Shown: positions 1 to 9,616 of the stretch, piece by piece
Layout of the letters: every line of letters begins with the position of its first letter
Numbering within the stretch: position 1 is the stretch's first letter
Assembly (NCBI GenBank): GCA_910592205.1
Contig: CAJVPJ010000581.1
Span: 1 to 21,535 of the forward strand
Reading direction: 5' to 3'
Length of the DNA stretch: 21,535 nucleotides
Origin: Paraglomus occultum
Taxonomy: Eukaryota > Glomeromycota > Glomeromycetes > Paraglomerales > Paraglomeraceae
Translations under genes and position numbers: made by a program
Notes under the pieces: generated by a model
Told to the model about the DNA's origin: nothing
What the model saw: the letters and a program-made list of their open reading frames with translations, nothing else
Database searches by the model: none

Positions 1-65
1 TTGATAAGTCGGTCCTCTCGATAAGTCGGTCTACCATCCCAGCCATGCATGGCCGACTTATCGAG
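1..65. repeat. CGATAAGTCGG palindromic repeat
   Basis: The motif GATAAGTCGG occurs at 3-12 and 20-29. The 13-base arm CTCGATAAGTCGG (17-29) is mirrored exactly by CCGACTTATCGAG (53-65), making a hairpin with a loop of about 23 bases. The same family returns at 9103-9371. It lies next to a transposase relic, so it may be a terminal or subterminal repeat of a DNA transposon; that link is inference. Confidence 0.75.
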
Positions 66-114
66 TTTCCCTGTGTATTACGCAATCGTTAATTTATTTC
101 TTATTTGGTAAGAA

Positions 115-510
115 TTAACACTTTTTTGTGACGCCGAAAATAAGTCTCCTGGCGTAATCTATTGCCTTTGGTAAAGAAATAGCCCCTGCTATCGTATAAT
201 TTGATTGATTAGCATTATCTATCCAGATTGCTAACGCAGTTTTCACTTGTGATCCATTCACTGTCTTTTTACTGGGTTAAATTTATGTTGACTGCAAGCC
301 ATATCACGTTCTCTTCAAACACCATCGGTTTACCAATTCCAAATATTTTACCATTGTCTTCGTTTGTTTTGGTTGGATTAGCAATCTTGTATTCGCATAG
401 CTTTCCTTTTTTGATATTAGCAAGTGTGTTTAATTTTCTTCCTACTTTACTTTCGGTATTTATAATTATAACGGTTGTAAGTTTGTTTTAAAAGAAATTT
501 TATTTGTCAT
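115..510 (-). pseudogene. Pogo/Tigger-like (CENP-B/Tc5 type) transposase, N-terminal relic
   Basis: On the minus strand an ATG at 510-508 opens a stretch that reads, across frameshifts, like the paired helix-turn-helix N-terminus of pogo/Tigger transposases. The first part contains KGKLCEYKIANPTKTNED followed by GKIFGIGK, typical of the psq/Tc5 first HTH. After a frame change near 274 it reads KTALAIWIDNANQSN, TIAGAISLPKA and IDYARRLIF, the CENP-B-type second HTH with its conserved 'LxxWIxxA' core, ending in a stop at 117-115. The DDE catalytic domain, which should follow toward position 1, is missing: the palindromic repeat begins within 50 bases. In-frame stops and at least two frame changes make it non-functional. 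The identification is by motif pattern only; no search was run. It is likely a deletion derivative or MITE-forming copy of such an element. Confidence 0.55.
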
Positions 511-1218
511 TTTACAATTACGTAAGTTAATCTTTTTATATGTAATCTGTGCACTCCAAAATATTCCTTCCACCTACAACATCCCCATGAGCCAAGGCTT
601 ATTTGCAGTACAAAACAACTGTTTTTTTTATTGAACAATATACTCGACATAATTAATGGTATAAAATAAAATACAATTGTTGTTAACAACACAAACAAGG
701 AATTATTTAATTTGTCTTATGTTATACAAATACAATAATATCGTATCGGTATCGGATAAGTCAAATGAACTATCGATTAAAATAGTAATGATGCTCCCAA
801 ACGTCACATGAGACTGAGTAATTTACATATTAATATACACCGACTTACAAGACAACAACTAACGACAATGTATTATGAGGGTCAGATATCAATAGTGTTA
901 CAAACATATATGAGGCTTCCCATGTGATTCATGTGATTGTAACACGCAATAGTATACGTATTAATAAGCTAATACTAATCATACGCCCGCTACCAAAAGT
1001 CTTCAATACCCCTTGAAATTTACCAGTAAAACATGTAAAAAACTTTTTCTTCTAAAATCTCGTTAAGAATATTTGGCAGAAAAAGATAGCTAATTCGACA
1101 GCGTTGACTTTAATCTTGTCGTTGTCGGTATTCACATATAGCACTATTCATATTAAAAAACTTAACTACATCCAACATTCACTGCACACTGCTGAAAGTC
1201 TAATAACACGTTTCAACT
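511..1218. other. AT-rich intergenic stretch
   Basis: Only short chance open frames on both strands. No RNA gene, promoter or recognisable protein fragment was seen. Confidence 0.5.
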
Positions 1219-2190
1219 ATGAACAAAATTGCCGTTATATGTGCTGTTGGTGCGTTTATCATTGGCTGTTATTATTATTATGAATGGTATAAAAATACTG
1301 CCGAACAAGGAGATGCCAGCACTCAATTTTATATTATTGTAATGCAGTGGCTTATGGGTGTAAATGTCTTTTTGCAACTTTGTATGGCTGCGTATCAGCT
1401 CTATTACCATTAACTTGGGGATGAAAAAAAAAGCAGTTAAACTGGATGACATTGCACAGTTTAATCTTGGTTATCGTTATGAAAATGGAATTGGAGTAGA
1501 AAAAGGCAGTTGAATTGTACAAAAAAGCCGCTGAACAAGAACATGCTCAAGCACAATGTAATCTTGGTAGCTGTTATGAGTTTGGAACTGGGGTAGAAAA
1601 AATGAACAAAAGGCAGTTGAATGGTATCAAAAAGCTGAACAAGGACATGCTCAAGCACAATGTAATCCTGGTGTGTGTTATGATAATGGAACTGAGTAGA
1701 AAAAGATGAACAAAAGACAGTCGAATGGTATCAAAAAGCTGCTGAACAAGGACATGCTCAAGCACAAAAAAATCTTGGTGTGTGTTATTATAATGGAACT
1801 GGAGTAGAAAAAGATGAACAAAAAGCAATTGAGTTATAATAAAACATGCACATATGTCAATACAAGTTGAAAATAATAGTCATTATAGCAGTATGGAGGA
1901 TTAAAAAATTAAAATTACTTATGTAGTAGATTTTTTATCAATTACAGTACTAGTACTAGATGAAGAAAGAAATCCTTATGCACAATGTATTCTTGGCTTG
2001 TATTATGAAAATGGAATTGGGGTAGAAGCAGACATGAAAAAGGTACTTGAGTTATTATTATATGAAAGAGCAACTGAACAAGGATATAGTAAAGCATGAA
2101 ATAAAGTGTACGCTTATTATGCAAATGAGTTGTATAAAGGTATTAAAAAGAATGCTTGGCAGATTAATAGAATATTAGTATTACATAAGT
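1219..2190 (+). pseudogene. Sel1-repeat (TPR-like) protein pseudogene
   Basis: The frame starts with a hydrophobic N-terminus (MNKIAVICAVGAFIIGC) and a partial unit YEWYKNTAEQGDASTQF. From 1450 a 36-residue (108-base) unit of Sel1 type repeats in tandem: AQFNLGYRYENGIGVEK, then VELYKKAAEQEHAQAQ, CNLGSCYEFGTGVEK, EWYQK(A)EQGHAQAQ and so on. A further degenerate unit lies at about 1975-2170 (YAQCILGLYYENGIGVEAD). Matching points (GCTCAAGCACAA) lie at 1545, 1649 and 1756, spacings of 104 and 107 instead of 108, which exposes the lesions. About 11 bases are lost after 1502, one G is lost near 1600, GCT is lost near 1634, and one G is lost near 1693 (creating a stop). A later unit ends in TAA at about 1837. 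Sel1 repeats form alpha-solenoid scaffolds and are greatly expanded in glomeromycetes, often fused to kinases. No kinase is seen here. Confidence 0.85.
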
Positions 2191-2199
2191 TTGTAAAGT

Positions 2200-2436
2200 A
2201 TGACTAATAAACAATTTTTATTAACAAAATACATGACTCTAACTCTAAAATTTATTACTTTTAAAAATGCCTTCTCAGCTCCTGGTTGTTATAAGCAGCC
2301 AACCAATTACAATCAGTTATTTCCACAATTCTGTAATATTGACTATGTAAAAGAGTATGAAAAGTTTGCAAGAGCTGAACATGCTCCAAGACCAAAGTCG
2401 ATTGGATTTGAACTGAAAAATTTCTTTAAATGGTAG
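2200..2436 (+). CDS. Hypothetical short open frame
   Basis: A 78-codon frame follows the Sel1 relic directly. Its C-terminal half (YNQLFPQFCNIDYVKEYEKF, then PKSIGFELKNFFKW) looks like real protein in composition. The N-terminal 25 residues are low-complexity and may be chance extension. No domain is recognised. The frame stops just before another protein-like fragment at 2493, so it may be one piece of a larger broken gene. Confidence 0.25.
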   Translation: MTNKQFLLTKYMTLTLKFITFKNAFSAPGCYKQPTNYNQLFPQFCNIDYVKEYEKFARAEHAPRPKSIGFELKNFFKW

Positions 2437-2492
2437 CAACAAACTACAATTTTAATTATCATTTTGCCATCAGCAAAAGATAGATTGATCAG

Positions 2493-2694
2493 CAGACTAT
2501 TCTGACAATGGCCCGCTGATTAATACGACACAGCTTTTAGTGCTAATTGGCTCACATGAACCGGTTTGCAAAGACGGGATTATTCAGTTCTTTAAGAGTT
2601 ATGAAAATGAACGCGTTTTCGAAAAATAATCATGGAACCTCTCAAGGAAATTTTAGATAAAAAAGACAGGCTTCGATCGTTCAGTCATAATTAA
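2493..2694 (+). pseudogene. Protein-coding relic, family unknown
   Basis: The frame from 2493 reads ADYSDNGPLINTTQLLVLIG, then HEPVCKDGIIQFFKSYENER, and stops at a TAA inside an A-rich run. Shifting one base continues with IIMEPLKEILDKKDRLRSFS before TAA at 2692-2694. One extra A would restore the join, so this looks like a one-base loss. A further fragment with similar character lies at about 2766-2879 (HDEMGIIARKVNMYAMGEAG). No domain recognised; no start codon. Confidence 0.35.
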
Positions 2695-2981
2695 AGCTAG
2701 CGAAAAATGTGTTAGACATCGCAATGCGCGTATATAATCTGATAGGCGCGTTTTCCTGATCTTCGATTCTGCAATAATAATGACGCCTTATTACCATGAT
2801 GAAATGGGCATAATCGCAAGAAAAGTGAATATGTATGCGATGGGAGAGGCAGGTAAAATCTGCTTTGGTATATTATGAGAAACAATCAATAAATATAAAT
2901 GCATCTTTCATTTGAGTTCAAATTCTAACAGAATGTAATCACTTTTCACTGTCAGTTCTATTCCATTCTCGCAGTATAATA

Positions 2982-3385
2982 ATGACCGCTATCTCTTACT
3001 ATTGGTTCTTTTTTACGACTGCTATGAACAATGGATTTACATATCCAGACGGCACAGGGTTGCTGCAATTGCGTCGTTGTCATAATGGTTTATATGAAAA
3101 CAATTTATATATACGCCTGCTATATCCAAATGGCACGTTAACTAAATTTACTGTGCCAACATTACTAACATACAAAGTTGATAAATACAAACCACATGCT
3201 TTCCCGCTTAATAACGGATACGTGTTAGTAACGCAGGTAAACCTATGTATGGAATGTTGGTCGACTGGAGTGGCCAGGTGTTAGAAAGGTAAGGTTTCCT
3301 TGGAGCAAGAGCATTTCTAAGCTCTCGTAAGAAAAATTTTCTTCCTGGCTCTTTAGACAATGATGAGGGGGACATTGGTAGGTGA
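2982..3385 (+). pseudogene. Relic of a repeat-rich secreted-type protein (glomeromycete family suspected)
   Basis: A 100-codon frame contains YPDGTGLLQLRRCHNGLYEN, LYIRLLYPNGTLTKFTVP and PHAFPLNNGYVLVTQVN. It runs out of frame near 3236. The neighbouring frame then gives MYGMLVDWSGQVLER, an in-frame TAA at 3290, and KKNFLPGSLDNDEGDIGR before TGA at 3383. The pattern 'LNNGYVLVT..VN ... YGMLVDWSG.VLER ... NFLPGSLDND' resembles a large family of beta-rich extracellular proteins I recall from Rhizophagus proteomes; this is memory, not a search. One frameshift plus one stop make it a pseudogene unless the assembly is wrong. Confidence 0.4.
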
Positions 3386-3399
3386 ATTGGAAACTCGGT

Positions 3400-3552
3400 A
3401 TGTATTCTGTATTCGTGAATAGTGATGTGAGGCTTATCGATGGTCTTATCGATGCTTTATATCAAACACTTGTAAAAACCAACGTCAATCCTGATAAAGA
3501 CTTTATTGTAACAACATTGATCAATACGAATGAAGTTCTATGGAAAATTTAG
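3400..3552 (+). CDS. Hypothetical 50-residue open frame, probably a gene fragment
   Basis: ATG at 3400 gives MYSVFVNSDVRLIDGLIDAL, then YQTLVKTNVNPDKDFIVTTL and a short tail to TAG at 3550. The composition is protein-like with no low-complexity tracts, but no family is recognised. It lies between two other broken frames on the same strand (2982-3385 and 3667-3942), so it may be a remnant of the same decayed gene or genes. Confidence 0.25.
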   Translation: MYSVFVNSDVRLIDGLIDALYQTLVKTNVNPDKDFIVTTLINTNEVLWKI

Positions 3553-3666
3553 TGCACCGTGAGTATAGGCATTATGGCAATTACAATTTAAACCCGGATT
3601 AATTAAACCATCTCCCGCTTCACTTCTAAAATAGCAATATCACGGGTCAAATAACCCAACTGTACA

Positions 3667-3942
3667 ATGGCAGTGTCACGAGACATGATGGCAATTTACT
3701 GCGGCGGTTATGGCATAGCCGTTTTAGAAACCCCCGATCGGCAACTTGAAAATCCACTCGTCTCTAAATTACAGTATTAGTTGCAAGAGTATCAATGGTA
3801 TAGCCACGAGTCTCTGACTCATCACAATGTAAGTTTATCTGTTCAGGAGCATCGTCGTTTCAATAGAAGTGTTGTATCATTTAATTTAGATGCGGAAGCA
3901 TCAGCGGAGCTGGCACGGTCATTACATCGTAATATAATATAA
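3667..3942 (+). pseudogene. 91-codon frame with one in-frame TAG
   Basis: From ATG 3667 the frame reads MAVSRDMMAIYCGGYGIAVL, reaches TAG at 3778-3780, then continues in the same frame with LQEYQWYSHESLTHHNVSLS, RFNRSVVSFNLDAEASAELA and RSLHRNII to TAA at 3940. Both halves look like coding sequence and share one frame, which fits a single nonsense change better than chance. No domain recognised. A short gene with readthrough or a stop error in the assembly is possible but unproven. Confidence 0.35.
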
Positions 3943-3944
3943 TT

Positions 3945-4216
3945 GCTCCTTTTTGTCGGGCTGTAACTGTTTCTGATCTAATTCGCAACCCTAACTTTAA
4001 GTTTGGCATTTTTCGAAGCGGTATCTTTATCGTTCTGCTTGCTCCAGTTTCATAAATCTGGATTCATGTTCTTCCAAAAGCCTGTTTTAATTTTGCATTC
4101 TCAGTGATGTTCTCAGACTTGATCTCAGTGTTTTCCCGTCCAAGTATATCATTCTCAGCTACAAGCTTGGAAATTCGTTCTTCTAATGAATCGACTTTGG
4201 ATTGTTTGTTTGTCAT
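3945..4216 (-). pseudogene. Coiled-coil (leucine-zipper-like) protein pseudogene
   Basis: ATG at 4216-4214 opens MTNKQSKVDSLEERISKL, VAENDILGRENTEIKSEN and ITENAKLKQ, a typical Glu/Lys/Asn heptad coiled coil. The frame ends at TGA 4066-4064. A one-base shift restores LLEEHESRFMKLEQAER, then a second shift gives NDKDTASKNAKLKVRVAN and a third gives ELDQKQLQPDKKEQLYYI near the C-terminus. Short proteins of this make-up are abundant in glomeromycete gene sets (recalled, not searched). At least three frame changes mark it as dead. A second relic of the same type, same strand, is at 9617-9779. Confidence 0.7.
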
Positions 4217-4379
4217 TTTTTATATTTTATAAAAATATCAATTCTTTATCGTGTGTTAATGTAAACTCATTTGATGAAATTTCAGCGAACAATGTTCGTC
4301 AAAAATGCCAAAAAAAAAAAAAAAAAGATACATGAAAAACTTTATTTCCGTATCAGACCAATCAGTTGATAATGTGTTA

Positions 4380-4490
4380 TTATATTTCGGGATAATCGTT
4401 ACATGATCTGCTGTATTTCGGTATGAAATCTATTTCGGGGTGTGTGATCTACAGTATTTCGAGCATGTGTGATCTATTTCGCGTGGACTT
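4380..4490. repeat. Degenerate direct repeats of TATTTCGG with GATCT
   Basis: The short unit 'gatct...(t)atttcg' recurs five times (TATTTCGGGATAAT, TGTATTTCGGTATG, TCTATTTCGGGG, GTATTTCGAG, TCTATTTCGCG) at irregular 20-30 base spacing. A 16-18 base A-run lies upstream at about 4310. The repeats are a decayed minisatellite or a cluster of binding-site-like motifs; which cannot be told. Confidence 0.5.
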
Positions 4491-5108
4491 CGGTTCACGT
4501 GGGCGTATGATCGTTGAGGAAATCCGACATGTGTGCTTACAAACATCGTGCATACGGTTTAATTTTCCAGCAGGCTTGACACTTGATCATGTGCCCGATA
4601 AATAATGAAAAATCGACCTCAGGCCATCTTTATTGAGATAAATCTAAAATACAAGATAGAAAAAAAATAGATATAACGAAGTCTAGCTATCGCCTCGTGG
4701 GGTGGAAACTGTAGTACTATCTTCCATATGCCTTTGCGGTGTGGAGATAGATGCGTGATATAGGAAAGATAAATCAGTAATTACTATATTACGTAAAAGT
4801 AACAACAGGATCTTTTGTTCGAGAAGAATTGATGGTCATCAAGAATGTTGAATACCCTCCTCAGAGAATACTCAAGAATTGAGCCATTCATTAAGCTCCT
4901 CATTTATTTCTTCTTCAGTGCCAAATGAATTTTTTACTATATTATAACATAAATTCATAGTATTTTTGAATAGTTTTCGAAGGCTTACATAGCCACAACC
5001 TGCTTATGAAACGTATTCCACAATTCTAAGCAAATCAAAGCTTTTGCACAGTATTTTACTAATATTCCTTGAATCCACTACCCTTCGAGCGCTATACACT
5101 TGTTAAAC
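4491..5108. other. AT-rich stretch without recognised gene
   Basis: A 60-codon open frame overlaps the preceding repeats (4423-4605), but it has no family resemblance and is probably chance. The rest, through 5108, shows only short open frames. Confidence 0.45.
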
Positions 5109-6413
5109 ATGTCGGAGACGAAGTGTTGCACAAAGTGCGAAGTTTACAGAAGCAACCAGATTCCGTTCAGTAAAGGGAAACAAATGGGAGTGAAGCCAAA
5201 AGAGCAGGTTTGGTAAAGGTATCATGGGAGAAAAGCGTTGTTTATGTAATACTTGTTATATGCAGTTCATAGAGAATCCCTTGAGGCCAAGTAATAAACG
5301 AATGAAGGTCATGAATGAGGAAGAGTTCAAAGTTTCGACTGAAATGGAGCTCGCTGATGCCATCAAGGTGATGCAAAAGCACTTCACGAGAGGGAATATG
5401 GTGAAAAAAAAGAAGCAGTCGAGGCGCGCGTGAAAGAACGTGTCAAGAAGAAGCAAACGGACTGCGTTATCCAGGTAAACTCTCAATTAACTCATTTTTT
5501 ATATATAACGCGTGTGGAAGTTTACAGGTCGCCTCTTCTTAATAGACTATTGGGCAAGAGATCCCAGTTGTGGTGGATTGGGACATATACTTCATTAAGA
5601 AAATGCTCAAATTGCACATCGGGCGTTGTCTCAAGAACTAGACATACTCATGAAAGTTCCACAAGGAAGCCGCAGACATGAGAAGGCGTTAATGTTGCGC
5701 ACTTCTCTTAAGGTCAGTATTTTGTTTGTTTCTTTAGGAAATTCCCAATGGATGGACTTGTGAAGACATGCCCCGCGACCTGCGTCTCGATTTCGGGTAG
5801 ACCTGCGCCTTTACCTGGATGGGGAAGAACGCACATGTAACCATGTTGGGAATTCTCGGCCACTCCCCGCGACTGCGTCTCGAGCGATTTCATCGCAGAA
5901 GGCAAATATGCGCCCTTGCCCGAAGTGGGAGGTGTGTTTGTGTTTTCAGGCTTTGGGCTCAAAGCACATCCACACACGGCTGAGTGTGATTTGAGATAGT
6001 GTAGTTTTATCATAGACATAGTATAACAACAAGTATATGCTTATAATTTGCTTAACTTTTTATACTATTGAGAAACGGAAACCGAAGGAATAAACGGATC
6101 AATAACAAAGTCAATGAACTCTGGCAAAAACACTCCGAAGAATTAAGGGACTGGCCATCCATAATCGAGTTAGCAAGGTATATTTACTTTTCCTTTGTGG
6201 ATTTATCTGCTTATGATCTTGATGATATCTACATGTTTGATTGTTGCAATATAGGAAGAGATCAAAACAGTATCCTTGGAAGACGTAGCGAAAGAGTGTA
6301 CTATGGATAAAGTTCATTTACTTCGTTATTCCGTAACTGATGCGCGTCAGATACAGAAGCAAGTTTCTTCAGTAATCAATGAAGAAATATTTTCTAAAAG
6401 ATTGACTATCTAG
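5109..6413 (+). pseudogene. Multi-exon zinc-ribbon-like protein gene, frameshifted
   Basis: ATG at 5109 gives MSETKCCTKCEVYRSNQIPF with a CxxC. After a frame change near 5200 comes KRCLCNTCYMQFIENP with a second CxxC, so the two pairs could bind one zinc. It continues through EEEFKVSTEMELADAIKVM and, after another shift near 5415, EAVEARVKERVKKKQTDCV. A possible 53-base intron is 5475-5527 (gtaaac..ttacag). Then EIPVVVDWDIYFIKK, a one-base loss in an A-run, and NAQIAHRALSQELDILMK up to AAG 5712 before a gtcagt donor. After a long intron (5713-~6068) comes NKRINNKVNELWQKHSEELR, intron 6178-6254, then EEIKTVSLEDVAKECTMDKV and a stop at 6411. The last splice needs one extra G to hold frame. The function is unknown; at least four one-base lesions are present. 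Confidence 0.5.
5752..5992. repeat. GC-rich island with an imperfect tandem duplication
   Basis: This block is clearly richer in G+C than anything around it and lies within the inferred long intron of the surrounding gene. It contains two copies of a unit starting CCCCGCGAC(C)TGCGTCTCGA at 5771 and 5865 (94 bases apart), each followed by a TGCGCC(C/T)TT(A/G)CC(C/T)G block. Long open frames on both strands (for example minus 6019-5714, with GKGAGLPEIETQ and a second GKGAYLP unit) follow from the high GC and the duplication. I do not treat them as genes. Confidence 0.6.
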
Positions 6414-6551
6414 AATCTTAAGCAAACATAATCTAATAAATACCAAAAATTCTAGCTGAATTACATTTACTTATCTGTATTAAAGTTTCTAGTTATTATC
6501 TATATCATAGTCATGCAATCGAAGAATTGAGAAAGCAAGACAAACATTATA

Positions 6552-8733
6552 TTAGTCATTATCGACGCCTTCATGCTTTAAGATTTCAGAAACAACTCTT
6601 TCAGCAGCTTGTACTGCTCCAGAAATATACCCTATGTCTTGGGTTGCAGTCTCAGTACCTGTTCAAAGGATTGTGGAATACGATAAATGCTATGCATTAA
6701 AATGAGAAAATGCACCTGTCAATTGACTTACCAGCAAAATGCATTCGCCCAATCGGGTTTCGGAATGCTTCGCCATAATAAATTAGCGTTCCTGGCGGCT
6801 AAAAAATTGTTGAAATTAATATTTGAAACTTTATTGTTATTATAATCAAGTTAATCCATTTTGCTTACACATAATGCAGATGGAGCTCCAGCACTCCATT
6901 CGTCCAGCAGCCAATTCTTCTCAATATAATCAATGGGATGAGCGGCCTGATCATATGAGAATATTTGAGCCACTTGACTAAGAATTCGTGGTTTGGTTTT
7001 TTCATACGGATGCTGATCGAATGAATAAGAGAAGACATTACAAATCAAATAATTGGTTGGCCATTTTAGCAAACATATACACGTGCCGTGACAATCAACG
7101 ATTATAATATCACCTTGGTGTGTTCAATTGCATGCTTCCCAGTAATAAATACTAACAAGGCCGTAAGAGAAGCATCATCGTTACAACCGTCGACAATCTA
7201 ATATATGATAAATTCTTTTTAATAATTATAGTATCTAGCGATTTCAAATACATAAGAACGGTCTTACCATTGAAATAGGAGATAAATCCTCTCATGTTTA
7301 ATTTCTGGAGATTTGTCAAAACAAAGGATTTCTCCACTAAAACCATTCTCTCTCCACCATGCCTTTTCATAAACCAAAGCAATTTTAATATATGCTGGCA
7401 TAAACATCTTTTCGCACAACTACAAGGAGGGAGGGACGCGGAAGGATGAGAAGAGCATTTCTAATAGTACATTGGAGAGCCATTCCTACAGATAACAACT
7501 TCAATCGGTATCTAGCCTACCTTAGCTCTGGCCAATCCGACAAATGGCTCGATAGAAATCGTAGCCTGCGCAGTGGGAGGAATAGCCACAACTACATAAT
7601 CGCCATCAAACTTGTAATCTCCAGAATACACTTCTACTTTGTCCTTGTGGTTCTTGATTCGCGTAACTGGACGTTGGAAGAAAATACATCCTTCAGGTAA
7701 TTTGCGTTGAAGACTCTCGGGTACTTGGTATGCTCCACCTTTAATCTTGAACTCTTGTGCACCATCTCGAGTTTCGGACAGGTTCAAGATGCCTTGTTTG
7801 TTTACGAGTATGAAGATATGCCGATCGAAATGACCAAGCATTTACGCAATATTGTTTGCTCTTTTTTCCTTACCACCCCCAGCCTTGATTACACTCAGAT
7901 AATGTAACAATGAGACTTCATTTCCTTCAGCGCCCAATATCATTCTTATAGCACAATCGTAAAGTTCTTTGACTGTCTTACTGTGCACATTGGAACTAAT
8001 CCATTTGTCAACGGTTATTGAATCAGATACGTTGCATTTTCTACAGTATTGTTTGAGCCGAAAGGCGAAAGGATATAGTTAATATAGTAAAGACATCATC
8101 ATTAGAATGTACAAAATATGTATAGAATCTCCCATACTCGACTTCTGATGGTGATCGACGTCGATGCCTTTGCTCAATTTGTCGGTCGCAGAAATTCCAT
8201 TAAAATGAAGATCCAATAAGACTAGAAAGTATATGTAATGGTAATTATAATGAACAACCGATTAGTATTAGTTAGAGCCGTAACCATTTTTGGAAACCAC
8301 CTATAACTTTTTCGTTACGAAAAATATTCAAAGGGGGAATCGTGGCCTTAAACTTTCTAATGGGTTTCCCTCTCCAGTGGACAGTAATTCTCTGAGCGTA
8401 TTGCGGATAAGTTTCCAACTCAAGTTCGTTCAACAAGTCCAAAATGTGGGCTTTTGAATCTTGCCCACCCATTGGCCTATGGACAAAAAAGAAAATTGAC
8501 AAGTTTTGCCACAAGTCTATTGAATAGCAATACTCCCCGCTCTTTCTCTTGTTTGAAGCAGGGTCCTCATCACTTACCTCCAAGATCAATTCTCTTGCCA
8601 TCACTAAGTTGAGCGCCATAAACCCGTCCACTTTAAGTCATACGTGTCTATCAGTGATTGATCAGTGAATAGAAGAATTCCTAAAAGCTTTGACATACAC
8701 AATAATTACTGTTTTCTGAGAAGACTTCGTCAT
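6552..8733 (-). pseudogene. Flavin monoamine oxidase family gene, 11 exons, inactivated
   Basis: Exons: 8733-8699 (MTKSSQKTVII), about 8629-8578 (GRVYGAQLSDGKRIDLGG), 8476-8319, 8221-8138, 8040-7874, 7792-7521, 7419-7268, 7197-7114, 7012-6869, 6798-6732, 6658-6552. Family marks are strong: DLGG|QWVG, LNELELETYPQY, LSETRDGAQEFKIKGGAYQV, YEKAWWRENGFSG, YIEKNWLLDEWSAGAP, GRMHFAGTETAT and GYISGAVQAAERVVSEIL. Such enzymes bind FAD and oxidise amines to aldehydes, ammonia and peroxide. Lesions: the GxGxxG Rossmann motif and the rest of the first FAD strand-loop are absent. One G is lost near 8464, splitting QWVG from QDSKAH. In exon 7419-7268 the frame changes between SPEIKH and DLSPISM. The donor at 8137 does not keep phase. 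Most other introns (70-101 bp) keep GT..AG ends and phase, so inactivation looks recent. Confidence 0.85.
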
Positions 8734-8982
8734 AATGGAATTAGGCAGAAGAAGATACTCAATGCGAGTTTGAGTTCCACAAAATATGAGTGGTCTTCAT
8801 ATCTGTAACTGCTGTATAGTTACAGTGCAGTAATCGACTTATAGTAATAAAACAATCTGACACTAAGAACAATGTACCTTGTCGACAGAAACCATTCAGC
8901 TAAACATCAAAGAGTCAAATAAAATCAAGCCTCTTTAAACTCTTATATTTTCAATTAATGCAATTGCTGTGCCATAGAAAAA

Positions 8983-8996
8983 GGGAACTAGTTCCC
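8983..8996. repeat. Perfect 14-base palindrome GGGAACTAGTTCCC
   Basis: An uninterrupted self-complementary site about 250 bases upstream of the monoamine oxidase start codon. It could be a dimeric regulator site or chance; nothing else in the window repeats it. Confidence 0.5.
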
Positions 8997-9102
8997 GCGT
9001 CTAACGCAATATTATATAGTTTTGCGATCATCAGCAGAATGGTTAACGCGATTATCTGAATTTACCTATAATTTAGTAATTTTTGGATTGATACATAGTC
9101 AA

Positions 9103-9371
9103 TCTCGATAAGTCGGCCCAGGTGGGCTGGGCTATTTTCGGCCGAATTATCGAGAGTACGTGACCTAAACGAATATAAATGAATTAATCTGTTTCTTTCT
9201 TATTTGATTTTGTAAGTCTCTTATTTTTTAATATTAAAGTCGACACTTTCTAAGCCGTTGGAAATCACGCGAGGCTGACTTATCGAGGTAGATACAACTA
9301 TGACCAGTTTTTTGAGCCGTTGGCCAACTTACAGCTTATCGAGAAATTATGTAGAATGACCGACTTATTGA
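9103..9371. repeat. Cluster of CGATAAGTCGG repeats, including a hairpin
   Basis: TCTCGATAAGTCGGCC (9103-9118) faces GGCCGAATTATCGAGA (9140-9155), a 16-base inverted pair with one mismatch; its inner arms (GGCCCA / TGGGCT) also pair. Further copies in reverse orientation are GCTGACTTATCGAG (about 9273), CAGCTTATCGAG (about 9332) and GACCGACTTATTGA (9358-9371). These match the family at 1-65. They are most likely end or internal repeats of pogo-type elements or MITEs. Confidence 0.7.
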
Positions 9372-9616
9372 ATATTTTTAAATAGTCCGAAAATAGTACA
9401 GGAATCTCAACAGATCGTAAATGGTAATATCGGTGTACATTAACCATATCACGTACGAGAAGATTCGGGTGTAATATTGCCTGCCACTTGCATATCTCGC
9501 GTAAGTTTTTTGTTATAGTCAAGTAGATGCTGGCGAAAACTTTAAGTTTGTTCATAACCCGGCGATTGTTTTCTTCCTCGTGATCACAGGTGAAATTATC
9601 GGTTTGAACAGTATTA
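9372..9616. other. Stretch without a supported gene
   Basis: An 85-codon minus-strand frame (9555-9298) overlaps the repeat cluster and has no recognisable motif. I do not support it as a gene. Confidence 0.45.

Noticed and set aside
228-491. Hydrophobic 87-codon plus-strand frame
   Set aside because: It is the antisense shadow of the transposase relic; the hydrophobic look comes from reverse-complemented Lys/Asn codons.
1213-1828. Minus-strand frames opposite the Sel1 array
   Set aside because: They are antisense shadows of the repeats and repeat with the same period.
5714-6019. 101-codon minus-strand open frame in the GC-rich island
   Set aside because: Open on both strands because of high GC and an internal duplication; it lies inside an inferred intron and shows no recognised motif.
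7446-7907. Plus-strand frames opposite the amine oxidase exons
   Set aside because: The minus strand carries clear monoamine oxidase motifs with matching splice phases.
9030-9070. tRNA-like start (TGGTTAACGCG resembling an A box)
   Set aside because: No B box, no acceptor pairing and no anticodon arm could be built.
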